Of a stretch of 64,000 nt of DNA, positions 1-11,534 are shown in pieces (position 1 is the first letter of the stretch; every line of letters starts with the position of its first letter). Origin of the DNA: Alnus glutinosa (lineage: Eukaryota > Streptophyta > Magnoliopsida > Fagales > Betulaceae). The DNA lies in the NCBI RefSeq assembly GCF_958979055.1, contig NC_084895.1, positions 16,114,501-16,178,500 of the forward strand, written 5' to 3'. A model generated the notes under the pieces. The model was not told the origin of the DNA and did no database searches. It worked only from the letters and a program-made list of their open reading frames with translations. Position numbers and translations under genes: made by a program.

Positions 1-626
1 CAATCAATCATAGCTTGGATCTTTCTTGGATCAGCACAAACCCCCCCAGCCGAGATGATGTGGCCCAGATATTCCACCTCCAAACACCCGAACCTACACT
101 TGGAGAGCTTGGCAAAAAGCTGGTGCTGTTTCAGCACGGTCAAGGCCTTTGTGAGGTGTTCTAGGTGGGTGTCCATATCCTTACTGTAAATTAGGATATC
201 ATAAAAAAAAACGAGCACAAATTTCCGTAGGAAGGGCTGAAAAATGTGATTCATTAGACTTTGGAATGTGGACGGTGCATTGGTTAGCCCGAAGGGCATA
301 ACCAGAAACTCATAGTGCCCGGAATGGGTTCTAAAGGCTGTTTTAGGTATATCGGATTCCACCACCCGAATTTGATGGTAGCCGGATCGAAGATCCAACT
401 TAGAAAAAACCTTAGAGCCCCATAATTCGTCTAATAACTCATCAACCAAGGGAATTGGGAACTTATCTTTCACTGTCACCTTGTTGAGAGCCCGGTAGTC
501 CATGCACATCCTCCATGTGCCGTAGGCCTTTCGTACGAGCAAGACCGGTGATGAAAAGGGGCTGTGACTCGTCCGGATCACCCCGGAGTCCAACAGCTCT
601 TGGACTATGCGCTCTATTTCCTCCTT
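1..626 (-). pseudogene. Ty3/gypsy reverse transcriptase region (partial, inactive)
   Basis: The minus strand reads in one frame from just after the stop at 627-629 to the window edge. It shows reverse transcriptase landmarks of Ty3 elements: a DYRALNK block, [44 protein letters not shown] and NAPSTFQ. The catalytic block, normally a pair of aspartates after two aromatic residues, reads FFYDILIYS here, so the first aspartate of the pair is tyrosine (around 205). The rest of the polymerase, RNase H and integrase would lie to the left of the window. The lost aspartate and the upstream stop both say this copy cannot polymerise DNA. The Ty3 family call is strong; the lineage within Ty3 is not resolved. 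Confidence 0.88.
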
Positions 627-1541
627 CTAGAAATAATGGTATCGATAGGGCCGAACCGAGACGGGCTGGGCTCCTGCCTCCAGCGTAATGGAATGGTCAT
701 GGGCTCTCAAGGGAGGAAGTCCCTTGGGCTCCTGAAAGATCCCATCAAACTGTTCCAACACAGCTGTTACTGGGCCCGGTATATGTGGCTGCTTGTCTGG
801 CCTTAAACTTAATGATTGACCCTGTATCTCTCGGATTCCCTGGCTGCCCGTTACAGAGTGGCCCACTAGATGTAGCAGCAGCCCTTTTTTCTCTAGCCTA
901 GGAAGCTTAAAAGAATCACCTCCTTCTAAGTTAACCATGGGCCCCTGCCGTAGGCCTTGTAGGGTGCATGGTACTCCTCCCAAGGTGAACTGCATAGTGA
1001 GGGCCAAAAAATCCCAGAGAATGGGCCCTAGGGTTCGGAGCCACTGTATGCCCAAAACTGCGTCACACCCGGCCAGTGGTAGGATGAACAAATCTGTCCG
1101 GAAAGTAACCCCTTGTAATTTAACCTCCACCTCCCTACTACGCCCGGGACTAGCCACTTCTTGACCGTTAGCTATTTGGACAGTAATTCCATCCTTGGGT
1201 TGAGGCTGGATTCCCAGCGAGGCTGCCAATTTTGCATCCACGAAATTGTGGGTACTCCCCGAGTCAATGAGGACAACAACCCTGTGGAAGCGGATGACTC
1301 CGACGATCCGCATGGTTTTCGGGCTTGGGTTTCCGGTAATGGCACTCAGCGAGATCTCCAGAAATTCCTCTAAGAAAAATTCCCCGGGGTCCTCCTCGGT
1401 TGGGATAACCGGGTTACCTTCTTCCTCCTCATCCTTTGGCATGCCCTCGATGAGGAACAGCTTGGGCACGGTACATACATGGCCGCGAGTCCATTTGGAG
1501 TCACACGAGTAGCACAAGCCAAGACGGCGTCGCTCCTCCAT
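627..1541 (-). pseudogene. Ty3/gypsy gag C-terminus and aspartic protease
   Basis: A 304-codon open stretch. It starts at the gag zinc knuckle (CYSCDSKWTRGHVC), continues through LFLIEG, and reaches a retropepsin-type active site VVVLIDSGSTHNFVDAKLA about 90 residues in, followed by ILPLAGCDAVLGIQWL. It ends RPYRYHYF at a TAG (627-629), where the same frame runs on directly into the reverse transcriptase block, so the stop is an internal lesion of one polyprotein. The methionine at 1541 is not a real start: upstream the frame is closed by a TAA at 1629-1631 inside gag. Order gag knuckle, protease, reverse transcriptase is the usual Ty3 order. Confidence 0.85.
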
Positions 1542-1628
1542 TTGTGCCTGGGTGATTTTCTACACCGGAACCAATGCCTGGTTCGGTTGTGGACCCTTAT
1601 TCAGATTGAACCCGTGTCTCATAGGGGC

Positions 1629-2613
1629 TTATGAATTCGGCTTGGGTTGCCCCATTGAGGTAGCCCGAGGAAACATCCCCTTACCATTACCTAGGGGAAG
1701 CTCCGAGCTCATGCTCCGCGGGGAGTGGTTAAATGGGGTAGACTTCCACGGGGGTCTGACGCCACGTACCATGCTGGACAGACACTCCTCCTGGATGAGA
1801 GCCAGGGAGTAAATGTCTACTAAGGATTTTGGTTTGAACATCCGGACGAGTAGCCTGATTTCACCTTTTAACCCACCAAGAAAACAGCTGAGCTTATGCT
1901 CATCAGGTAGCCGATGTACCTTAAGAGCAAGAATATCAAACTGGTTCTTGTATTCCTCTAAGGAACCCTCCTAGCTCAGCTTGGAAAAGGGTTTCCATGG
2001 GATCGTCGTAGGGACCCCGGCCGAACCTGACCTGAATTGCCCGGGTGAAATCCGTCCAAGAGCAGATCGCATTGCTGGCCTTGAGCTCCTGGAACCACAC
2101 CAAGGCTTTTCCATCCATGTGGAAGGCGCAAATGGAGAGACGTTGAGTGTCTGGTGTGCAGTACATTTCAAAGAATTGCTCAGCCCAGCAACACCAAGTC
2201 TCAGGATCTTCCCCGTCGAAACGTGGGAATTCCAGCCTAACAGTCTTGGGTTTAAGACCTTCCCCGGAATAAGAACTTTCTGGGAGGGAATGGGACTCAC
2301 CACCCAAGTTGGTGGAGGGTGGGTTAGGAATATGTGGGTGGGTATGGTTGTGTGGGTCAGGATGGTGGCGGGTATGGTTGTTTGGGGAGTCGGTGTCTGA
2401 GTGGGTTTCAGTGTTTAGGATGGGTTGTTTTTCTGGGTTTCTGGGACGGTCATCCATCAGGAGCTGTACCATCTATGTTAGGCGGTCTACAGCCTCATGG
2501 GTGCTCTGAATTTCCGCCCGGGTGGCCATCTCAGCTTGAAGACTAGTAACTTGTCCTTGAAGCTGAGCCAACTGTTGAGAATCTTCAGCCATTGCAGTAG
2601 AACGGGTTTTCAT
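1629..2613 (-). pseudogene. Ty3/gypsy gag, broken
   Basis: The likely gag start is the ATG at 2613-2611, shortly after the primer site. The frame reads MKTRSTAMAEDSQQLAQLQG, then hits TAG at 2475-2473 and reopens at the ATG at 2472. It goes on to the retrotransposon gag core (LEFPRFDGEDPETWCCWAEQFF, cut here by position: about 2247-2182) and the ALVWFQELKA block. Near 1970 the frame shifts: the continuation, with FLGGLKGEIR, MFKPKSLVDIYSLALIQEE, lies in the frame of the protease down to a TAA at 1629-1631. At least two stops and one frameshift mark an old copy. Confidence 0.82.
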
Positions 2614-2628
2614 AGGCTGGGATCGGGG

Positions 2629-2640
2629 GCTCTGATACCA
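2629..2640 (-). other. Retrotransposon primer-binding site
   Basis: On the minus strand this reads TGGTATCAGAGC, complementary to the 3' end of plant initiator tRNA-Met, the usual primer of Ty3 elements. It lies three bases from the proposed LTR end (2644) and just upstream of gag, which fixes the element's orientation. Confidence 0.85.
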
Positions 2641-2643
2641 AAT

Positions 2644-3102
2644 TGGAACAGAGTAGATATAATGCTGGGGTAATGGGGGAAATTAATGAAGGAATGCTGG
2701 TAGTAGTAGTTGTATTAATGGTAGTAGAGCAACAGTAATGGCAGAATTCGAGGTGCCACCCTCCAGGAGACAAAAGCAGTAAATGCCAATAGAGAGATAA
2801 CCCTAATGACCTAGAGGCCTTATATTTATAGCCCCTTACAATTAAGCCCATTAATTCCTAGACAAAATAGACCCACCTAAGGCCCAACATACTGGTCCTT
2901 ATTTACTAAGACCGGTGGCCCAGGTTTGCTGCCCCAAAAAGCACCGTTTGGACCCACTCCAGCTAGAACGCAACTCAGCTACTGATACCCTTTTGAGCCA
3001 CGTGTCCCCACCGCAACTCCATTTCTTCCCCGAACTTCTCCCAGTCTCTTCACTTCTCCAAGACTCCATCTTTACCCTTCCTCTTCTCTCAGCACTGTGA
3101 CA
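2644..3102 (-). repeat. 5' LTR of the Ty3/gypsy element
   Basis: Bounded by TG at 2644 next to the primer site and by CA at 3101-3102. On the minus strand it begins TGTCACAGTG and ends ...TTCCA. A TATA-like stretch CTATAAATATAAGG lies at about 2819-2832 in this orientation, fitting a U3-R-U5 layout of roughly 459 bp. The partner LTR lies beyond the left edge, so the far boundary rests on the TG/CA rule and could be off by some bases. Confidence 0.6.
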
Positions 3103-4749
3103 GGATTTTAACCAAAAAACAAACGGCGTACTCCGAACAACAAGACTAAATAAAACACTTTCCGTCTATTTTCTTTCGAAAAACCATCCAAAACATACTT
3201 CTTTTTTTCTTTTCCCCTCCACTAACTCTCCCTAGCCTGCTTTTCTTCCCCACGCCACCCCTCCCTACCAAGTACCCACCACCCAACTTGTCCATAATTC
3301 CCAAATTCCCAACTCTATCTCACATGGAGACACACGGAAAACAGATAAAACTGTCACATTTCTCTTCCTTTTATCAAAAAAATTCACTCTCCAACCTCTG
3401 ACTCACCTATCGCACCAACATTTCTCTATCTCACTTGGCAGCTCCAAAAGGCACGAAGAGTCCCAGAGACCCATGCAGCACCACCAATAGCTCGTGCACC
3501 CGGTCGAAGACCTACCCTCCCCATTCGGCCATCTGGGTTTGAGCCTCATGGACTCAGAGCTCCAAGAGACTGCTACGAGATCCTTTCATCCCCTCAAATG
3601 GGGGGTTCCGTTTAATACATTGTGACTTTTGGTTCTAAACTCTTGATATGATTATACAAACAACTAGTTTAGATGACTTTGGATAAAAATTACTTATTAA
3701 TACACTACAAAAAAAAAATAAAAAATAAAAAAAAAAATAAAAAAAAAATTGTTTAATGTCGCTCGTACAAAACAGCGCTAAATATCGTGTTTGAACAGGA
3801 AACGACATTTAAAAAAAAAATTGAATTTTGTATCGTTTGAACAATAAATGGCGTCATTTACTGTTCATACACCATTAAATTCAAATTTATTAGTATCATT
3901 TACTGTTTAATTTAATTTTTTTTTTTTAAAAAAAAAAAAAAAAAATTCTCGGTTGGAGCTTCAAACAATACTAAATGATAAATTTTACCCATATATATTT
4001 ATAGGGTTGTTTAACATTAAAGAAACTACTGGACGACCAAAGATAGTGATCTTCCAAGCAGATAGACGGAGGGAAGGCGATCCAGCTCGTTCTTGACCAA
4101 ATTTCTAATTTTCTGGTATCGCTTTTCATCGACATTTGTTTGCTATTCCCGACAAAAAAAAAAAAAGTTCCTTAAGTAACAATAGAATAATATTGGTTTT
4201 GAATTTTGAAACCAAAATTTCCTCATTTGTTTTATTATTATTATTATTATTCTTCTTTCATTTATATTATGTTATTGTTATGCTGAAACCATTGAATATT
4301 TTAGGATTTATGTTGGCTAATTCAGTGTTCAAAACAATTTGATGTAAGTCAAAATTTGGTAGGCAAAGTGTAATACCCAAACTTGAGCTTAGGAATAATT
4401 ATCTAAACTCTCATAAATTTTGGTTATTTTCATGAGCTCTCAGGAGTCTAAACTGTCGTTTACATTGATTGGATGAACTTTTCTCAATAGTATGATTATT
4501 TTTGTTTTTCTTTTTTTTTAAAAAAAAATCAAAAGTTAATGGACATTGTCACATCAACTCAATAAGATAGAAGTGAAATTGAGGTATGGTATGTAAGATT
4601 ACCCAAAAAAAAATAATAAAAAATCTATAATTACTAAACTGTGTCACGACAGTACATTGAAATAAAAGTAATATATTGGTGTAGTGTATAGTATTACTCA
4701 TTGCATTTTGAAGGGTTAGGACGATCGTGAAGAAATTGCATTGTAAGAT
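3103..4749. other. Intergenic, low-complexity; CACTA-like terminus
   Basis: No coding potential seen. At 3703 there is CACTACAA followed by an A-rich run and GCGCTAAAT-type sequence, resembling the terminus of small CACTA-type elements, but no convincing partner end was found. T/A homopolymers and a (TTA)n tract near 4230 are the only other structure. Confidence 0.35.
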
Positions 4750-5039
4750 GATATTATCAAGTTATATAGAGAGGAGGCATGCCGAATTACCAAGGAAGGA
4801 TGTAAATCCACTAGTAACAAAATATAGGAAATGAAAAATTGAGTGGGTTCATAAAGGGAACCTAGACTTTTAGATTCGTAAAGAGAACCTAAATGATATT
4901 ATCAAGTTATATAGAGAGGAGGCATGCCGAATTACCAAGGAATGATGTAAATCCACTAGTAACAAAATATAGGAAATGAAAAATTGAGCAGGTTCGTAAA
5001 GGGAACCTAGACTTTTAGATTCGTAAAGAGAACTTAAAC
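4750..5039. repeat. Tandem duplication, 145-bp period, two copies
   Basis: Copy 1 (4750-4894) begins GATATTATCAAGTTATATAG and recurs at 4895-5039 with few changes. Shared landmarks are GGAGGCATGCCGAATTACC and ACTTTTAGATTCGTAAAGAG. A further partial TTAGATTC-TAAAG unit follows near 5043. No gene overlaps it. Confidence 0.85.
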
Positions 5040-5118
5040 TTTTAGATTCATAAAGGAACCTAGATCTTTTAACAAACACAAGGTTTGAAGATAGGGAAAA
5101 GCCTCTTGCACAACAACT

Positions 5119-5201
5119 GTGCACAACTTGTACACAACACAAGAGACATGGGGTGCATGGGTCCCACCCCATTTCTCTTGTGTTGTGCACAAGTTGTGCA
5201 C
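5119..5201. repeat. Long inverted repeat / hairpin
   Basis: Arms 5119-5155 and 5165-5201 are 37 nt each and complementary except for two positions, with a 9-nt loop. The arm starts GTGCACAACTTGTACACAAC. The repeat reads almost the same on both strands. It could be a foldback MITE core or a small-RNA hairpin; no flanking terminal repeats were recognised. Confidence 0.85.
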
Positions 5202-5209
5202 CAATCATC

Positions 5210-6775
5210 TCACATGAAGATAACAATGAATCATACTTTTGTTATTGATAGTTCCCATTTAAATAGAAAAACAATAGACTATCAATTACTTGAGAGACTG
5301 ATTAGGTCTTGACTTCTAAGACTATGACTCTGGAGTCTAATACGGAAATAATCTGAATTAGAGATTTATTTGGTATTGACAGTTACCAAATGTAGATCTT
5401 ACAGATTCAATGGTAAAAACCTAAAAATACCTTGGCCTAATTAGCCCATATTTCCCATAATGATACTAGGTCCAACTTGGTGTGAAATAATCTTTTTTTC
5501 CTTTCATTTTTTTCTCTCATTCTTTTTCTTTTTTTTTTTTGAAAAAAAAAAAAATCTTTTGTTATTAAATAAATTTTAAAATGGTCTTGAGTAGCATAAG
5601 CTGATCGAGGCAGTGTTTCCTTATCCCAATGATAAAGTAGTAATTTCTTTCTGATTAATGCTATATAGTAAATTCTTATATAACTGTTATACAACACTAA
5701 TTTTTACTGTCGCATCATCTACTTATATGATAGTTCTCCATGAGTCTACTAAATAGATTCTTTTTATTTTCTTTTCTTTTTTGTTCATTTCTGGTTTTAA
5801 GATTAGCTCAAATTTGAAGCCAGATGTGTTGTACGTTTAATCTTTTTCTTTTCTTTTTTCCTTTGTCTTTAGCAAAAGAAAATTATCGCCATGTCTTTTT
5901 GGCAGGTAGTTCTTGTGGAAATTGAAAATTAAAAAAAAAAAAACAAAAACAAAATAGTTGAAGTTCTTGATCTTAACTACCAGCAATTCATCTAAATAAC
6001 CTAAGCTGAGACTAGGAACTTGAAATAAAATTGGTGGGAGTTTCAAAAGATATATGATTAAAATAAGAACCTCTTTTTTCTGAAAGAAACCTTAACCTCT
6101 GGTTGGTTCTTCAGAAATTGTTGAAAAGCATGACACTAAGAACTTGAAATCTGTTATTTTATTCCGTTCGCTCCTTTGAAATTGAAAATCTCAAAACTTT
6201 CCATGTTAGTGTTTTCTTGGAATCCAAAAGGGCACGTAAGCTAAATCATCGTTCTTTTATTTTTGTTCTTTTTAGTTGAATTTTCTTATGTTCTTCAAGA
6301 AGGTGAAAAGGTAGCATGAAGTAGGAAGGATTTCTTACAATTGAAGCGCTCAAATTTTGTTGAAATTTAGGCAACTCAGAGAGGGGGTTGCTAAGTCTAC
6401 CTACCCCGAATAGTTTAGGGTGCGGTCATCTGTAAATTGCCCAAATTTCAATTAAATTTGGACACCTTAATTGCAGGAAATCTTAATCCATCATGTTTGT
6501 TGAGACTTGAGCCTTGGTTGGGTTGGTTGGTCGTTTGTGTTCTGCTCCCAGTGAGGTTGCAGATTGATTATGGAGGTTTTGGCTTGTTTTCTAGCCTTAG
6601 GGTGTTATGTTCCGTATGGGCCAGAGTTCCAGTTTAATCTGGAGTGTATATTCTGTTTGGTGATCAATGAAAGATTTTATTCATCTAAAAAAAAAATCAA
6701 TCTTGGAATTATTAGAAAGCCTAGGTGGTTACTAGGATTGATTGTTTATTTACTATGTTAACTTGTATTTTTAAA
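5210..6775. other. Intergenic, nothing recognised
   Basis: AT-rich with several A or T runs. The stretch 6545-6700, ending in AGATTTTATTCATCT followed by an A run, looks like a 3' untranslated or LINE-type tail on the plus strand, but no coding part was identified. Confidence 0.3.
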
Positions 6776-7141
6776 GGAGAAAATATATTTTAGTCCTGAA
6801 CTATTACACTTCAAAACTTTTAAAAGTGACATTGAGGCCTCCTAAACTATTACCGCGTTTCAAATTAGACATTTTTGCATTTTTCTTCTCAAAATACCTT
6901 TGAAGTTATTAAAAAAAAAAATAATTTGAAAAATAATATTGGTGGGGCTGATATGAAAAGGGCTACCCTTTCTTGGTATTTTCAGTTTTCCTCTTTCTTT
7001 CTTTTTTAATTTTATTTTGGGGAGAAAATAAAAAAGTATAGAATTTGACATACTTTAAAAAGAATGTCACTTTTTAATTTTTAAAGTTTGAAGGCAAATG
7101 AAAATGTGGTATTAGTTCATGGAGCTAAAATATATTTTCCC
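6776..7141. mobile_element. MITE-like element with about 30-bp inverted ends
   Basis: The left end reads GGAGAAAATATATTTTAG. The right end, reversed, reads GGGAAAATATATTTTAG, and similarity continues through a TGAACTA block. Between them is 300 bp without an ORF of note. No target duplication is evident, so the superfamily is not assigned. Confidence 0.6.
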
Positions 7142-7921
7142 AATTTTTAAAATTTGCTTTGTCATCATCAAATGGCCTGGTCCTAAATGAATGGACTTTA
7201 AATAAGACCAAAAAATGTTTCCGTAATCCATATCATCTATATATCCAAACAAGTTGATAGAACCATAATCTATGTCATCTGAACCAGTTTTCCAGAAAAC
7301 CTTCAAAGTAGAATTTACAATCCTTACTGAGTTCAGCTTTGAAAAGCCAATGTTATCCTCTTTAGTCTTTACTATGATACAGAGGGATGAGATTCTCTTT
7401 GCACAAAGGGCCATGAAAGATGAAAGACATTATTTATATAGTTCAAGTCAAACATCAACATGCCAGTGTACAGAATGGAATTGTAGAAAATTGATATTGT
7501 AATCAAATTTTTTCTACAGAAAAAATAAATTATCAAGAGGATCTCAGTAAAATCAAATAAGGTGTTCATCATGATGTCTAGTGTCATCATACAAATTATT
7601 ACAGCATTTGCAGAACCAGAAAGTAGTTTACAGAACAAAAGGAATCCAACTTTCTTTATTTTGCATTATTTGTACTGTAAATTTTCATAAGGAATGTGAT
7701 TCTTGGATATGCAAAGATGCCTAATAGTTTTTGACAACCATCTTTAGGATCAGTTGGCCATGAAATGAAGTCTATATTAAAAATATTTACCCAACCCGGG
7801 GGTAGAGCATGAAGCATGTATAGATGAGGGTGCGTATTCAGTTTATCCCACAGGCCATTTTACTTCCTTGACAATGCATGGTGCTATTCTAAATGCCTTT
7901 AGAAGGGGAACACTCACGGTC

Positions 7922-8057
7922 AGTATTGCTTTTCCAGTATTGTAAAGCTTCAGTGCTGGTCCTTCTATGTCATTTTCAAGAAAAAAGTGTTTTCCCTTTA
8001 CGGCTTCTGTCATTGCAATATCCCTTAGCTCCTGCATATATGTTTCAACAATGCTGA
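7922..8057 (-). pseudogene. Exon-like fragment, unidentified gene (piece 4)
   Basis: On the minus strand a polypyrimidine-TTTTCAG acceptor is followed by an open frame reading IVETYMQELRDIAMTEAV, GKHFFLENDIEGPALKLY and NTGKAILT, then a GTGAGT donor. Codon use and the splice signals look like a genuine exon. The protein family is not recognised. It lies in line with three other minus-strand pieces (8620-8705, 9330-9390, 11535-11690), which may belong to the same gene. Whether this gene is alive cannot be judged; it is listed as a fragment because no start or stop was found. Confidence 0.4.
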
Positions 8058-8619
8058 AAATCAGTAGCACGAATCAAAGAATAATTCATGCTCAAAACAT
8101 GAAGAGATAATCAGCACTAACAAAATAAGCCAGTTTCCCGAAAAAGGAATACAGGTTCCCATCTAGGATTATAGTCGTGAGATTATGTTATATCAGCACC
8201 TCCTTCCTACACACTGCAGGGAAAGGTCAAGGTGTTGGATGCCGGGACAGGAGGCTACTGCTCCTACATTTTTTAGGATAGAATTCAGCAATAGCTTTCA
8301 TAATATGGTGGTACCCCATCCCCATAACAAAGACCCTTCCAACCTTGATGTGGGATTTGATCCCAGATCTCTACTTCAACCACCTAGAGACAATCAGCCA
8401 GTGCTATTTTAAAGATAAGTTATCCTTACATAGGTAAAGGGGGTACAGGGAAGTATTCATTCAGAGATAGAACTGTTAATTGAGGTTTAGTTCCCATACC
8501 AGGGCTTTGTCCCAGAGATATTCTGCCAGCTTCATGAAGAAAGAAAACCATAATTAGGACAGATTTAAGACTATACACATACGTCTGAGTATCAGAAACA
8601 AAGTGGAATAAGAACCTTC

Positions 8620-8705
8620 TTCTTTGGAGCAGTAATAAGATCAGCATTTGCTTCAGCATAAATTGCCATGTCATTAATAGCTGCATTGACCTTCCTCTCA
8701 TGTAT
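8620..8705 (-). pseudogene. Exon-like fragment, unidentified gene (piece 3)
   Basis: The minus strand reads HERKVNAAINDMAIYAEANA then DLITAPKKK, a compositionally ordinary helical segment unlike the surrounding noncoding DNA. The exact ends are not fixed by clean splice sites. It is placed with the neighbouring minus-strand pieces as a possible internal exon. Family not recognised. Confidence 0.3.
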
Positions 8706-9324
8706 CTGCAGTTCGTGACACATAGAGCTAGAAATTTTATGGAATATCGTTATTAAATAAAAGGGGATATATCAGACATTCCCCACCGTCAAAACCACCC
8801 AGAAAAGAAAAAGAAATAGAAAAAGAAAGATTAAATGGAGAGTAGGGACAGGAATTTATATTGCATATGTAGAGGCTAAAGCTATATATTATCATACTCC
8901 CGTTTATCAATTGACAATTGGCATGTCTGACGCCAAACTTGACAACCATGCCCAACACTTGTAGACAAATTCAAAGAGTTCCCCTCTATTTCTTAAAATA
9001 TGTGCGCATATAAATAAGGAAAGAATGTCAGCAGTGTTTCCGCCTCCAAGGTTTTTCTGCATATGCACCAACTTAAACATACATAAGCACATAGCTCAAT
9101 ATTGGTGATTTCAAACATAGAAATGATGCACACATTCCCAGATACAGTTGTAGTCCAGTGTCCAAATTTATAGGTGTGGTATTAGACAGCCATAACAAAC
9201 CATATGATGGAAGCAAAAAGCTATAAGTAATCTGTTACGATACATAAGCAGGAGGTGTAGCTGAAACTCGCACTGATATCAAATGTTGAACAATTACATA
9301 AGGAAATATGTACTTACGATGACA

Positions 9325-9390
9325 CAGAATCCAGCTCATTGGCAGTTATATACCACTGGTGGAGAGCCACGGCCCTTTTTCTCCTGGAAT
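9325..9390 (-). pseudogene. Exon-like fragment, unidentified gene (piece 2)
   Basis: The minus strand reads SRRKRAVALHQWYITANELD then SVSS. It sits between piece 1 (11535-11690) and piece 3, and the truncated LINE at 9698-10400 would then lie in an intron. Family not recognised; the splice sites are only approximate. Confidence 0.3.
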
Positions 9391-9697
9391 TGATAACATA
9401 ACAAAATTAGAACATATGCTTGCATTAATTTGCTCACACCTCAGCTGCATATAACTTTAACAAAACTGCCAAAAGACCTTCTATTTATTGTTTTTATTTT
9501 CTTTCATTTGATACCTCGACCCTTTTCTCAAGGTTCAGTGGGAGAGATTTATTTTGTATTATCATGATGATGCTGGTGGAGCAATAGAAATAGAATATAA
9601 GCAAGGGAGTCACTATTTAATACTTAAATCAAAAGAATTCATCTAAACCACCATAACCATAGACAACCCCAAATTTGATGGTGAAGAATCAAAAAGA

Positions 9698-10400
9698 CAT
9701 GGGGAGGGTGACAGGATAGTGTGGAATCTCTCTAAAAAAGGTTTATTTGAGGTGAGATCCTTCTATAAAGAGCTTATTAGGAAAGATGGCCCTTTTGTCC
9801 CGTGTTTCCCTTGGAAGAATATTTGGCGTATTAAGGCTCCAACTAGGGTGGCCTTCTTCATTTCGTCAGCTGCTTTGGGCAAAATATTGACGCATGATAA
9901 CTTACGTAAGAGGAAAGTGATAGTAATTGAGTGGTGTTGTTTATGTAAGAAGAGTGGGGAGTCTATTGATCACTTGTTGCTTCACTGCGAGGTCGCCCAA
10001 GCTCTTTGGAGCTATGTCCTTACTTTATTTGGGGTTGAGTGGGTTATGCCACGTACGGTGTTGGAGTTGCTGAATAGTTGGGGGGCGGCGCTTGGTGGTG
10101 GTCATGCTATAGAGGCTTGGCGGTTAGCTCCTTTATGCTTGCTGTGATGTATTTGGAGGGAGCGGAATGCTAGGCTGTTTGAAGATGTAGAGACATCCAT
10201 GGTGGAGCTACGGAAGCGGTTGCTCAATATTTTATATTTTTGGATAGCGCCCTATCATTGTTTGAGCTCTTTTACTTATGTTGAATTTTTAAATTTATTC
10301 TCTGTTCGTCCCTGTTAGGGGTTCTTTTGTATACTTCCCGTGTATAAGGGTTGCGCCGCTTTGCGCTTTTTTATATTATTGCAATTACTTATCAAAAAAA
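9698..10400 (+). mobile_element. 5'-truncated LINE (non-LTR retrotransposon) insertion
   Basis: The sequence ends in a short A-rich tail and is flanked by a direct repeat, AGAATCAAAAAGA, at 9685-9697 and 10401-10413. That is the target duplication of a LINE that was cut short at its 5' end. The body holds the 3' coding end of a plant L1-type element followed by an untranslated part (about 10315-10395). The insertion sits among minus-strand exon-like pieces and is antisense to them. Confidence 0.85.
9719..10318 (+). pseudogene. LINE reverse-transcriptase C-terminal zinc-binding domain (zf-RVT)
   Basis: The frame reads VWNLSKKGLFEVRSFYKEL, then PWKNIWRIKAPTRVAFFISS, then CCLCKKSGESIDHLLLHC followed by ALWSYVL. 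This C-x2-C ... H-x4-HC arrangement at the end of plant L1-type reverse transcriptases is the zf-RVT domain. A TGA at 10145-10147 interrupts the frame, which reopens directly with CIWRERNARLFEDVE and ends near 10318. The polymerase itself is missing through 5' truncation, so this is a dead 3' fragment. Confidence 0.85.
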
Positions 10401-10413
10401 AGAATCAAAAAGA

Positions 10414-11534
10414 TTTTTTAATTACATCAAAATTCTGAGTTTTCACATCAGACAGCACATTTCCAGTGAACAACCAAGTTAAAGTTCCTTTAATATATTT
10501 TTTTGATAAGCAAGAGAAATATCATTAAAAAACGTAAAGCGCGGACAAAGTTTTCCTTTAATATGTTAGAGTGCTGCTATTGTGTATTTGTTTTCTTGCA
10601 ATGACCCCATAAGATTACAATTTGTAGCTGTTATTGTTCAAGGATATTCACTTCCAAGAAAAAGGATAAACATTTCAAATACATATTTATACAAGCTTTT
10701 CATCTTATATGCCCGGCCATTCATAAATTACAACATCAACTCCTTAATAACATTCATTTTTTAGGGTAGATCATGCAAATAAGGAGTCTTTGTATTTCAA
10801 TGTTGATGGATAGAACCAGGTGGTATGAAATTCTGAATTCTGAGCATCATTTGATACCGGGGAAAAAAATAAAAAATAAAAAATAAAAAATAAAAAAGCA
10901 ACGAAATCATTAACACATGAGCATGCCCCTCAAACCATGGAAGTTGACTAGCTTGATATGAGTGCTACTGAACGAATACCAACCCTCAAAGCAAGCCATT
11001 GTTCTATTATCTGAAACATCTTGACTAGCTCTAAAGTTGGATGAATTTCAGATACTAATTCAATATGTAAATAAAAAACCAATTCATTCTGTTTTTCTTT
11101 TTGATTGGTAAGTTACACACACGTAGTAGATCTTCAACCCATAATGACACCCTCTACATTATTTTTAAAACGAGAAGTTCCATTTGAGCTAAAGCGCATT
11201 GGCAAGAAATCAACTCATTCTTGCAAATGGTCAAGTTTTACTGTATGCTTTTCAGATGGTTAGCTACAATTAGGGGTGAAAATATTGCTGAATATGGTTC
11301 CATAGATTGCAAATTCTAATCCACGTTTTTCTCTTTTTTTCTTCCCTTAACCCTGTTCTAGTAGATTCAACCTACCTAGGTAATGCTGCAGGCTTTTCCT
11401 CAAGTGTGAAAGACCCAATACTAGGGTCTTGTTTCGAGAATTAACAAGAATTGATTATCAACACAAAGGAAATAAATCCAAAAAACAAAATCACAAAATA
11501 TAAACTAGTAAAACCAGAAAAACAAATACTACTA
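10414..11534. other. Noncoding stretch with LINE-tail debris
   Basis: The stretch 10498-10550 (TTTTTTGATAAGCAAGAG followed by GTAAAGCGC) is the reversed 3' tail of a plant LINE. A similar tail lies near 11095-11125. An (AAAAAT)n tract lies at 10862-10895. Nothing coding was recognised. Confidence 0.4.

Noticed and set aside
4900..5226. 118-codon minus-strand frame over the hairpin
   Set aside because: Built from the tandem duplication and the inverted repeat; both strands give similar peptides.
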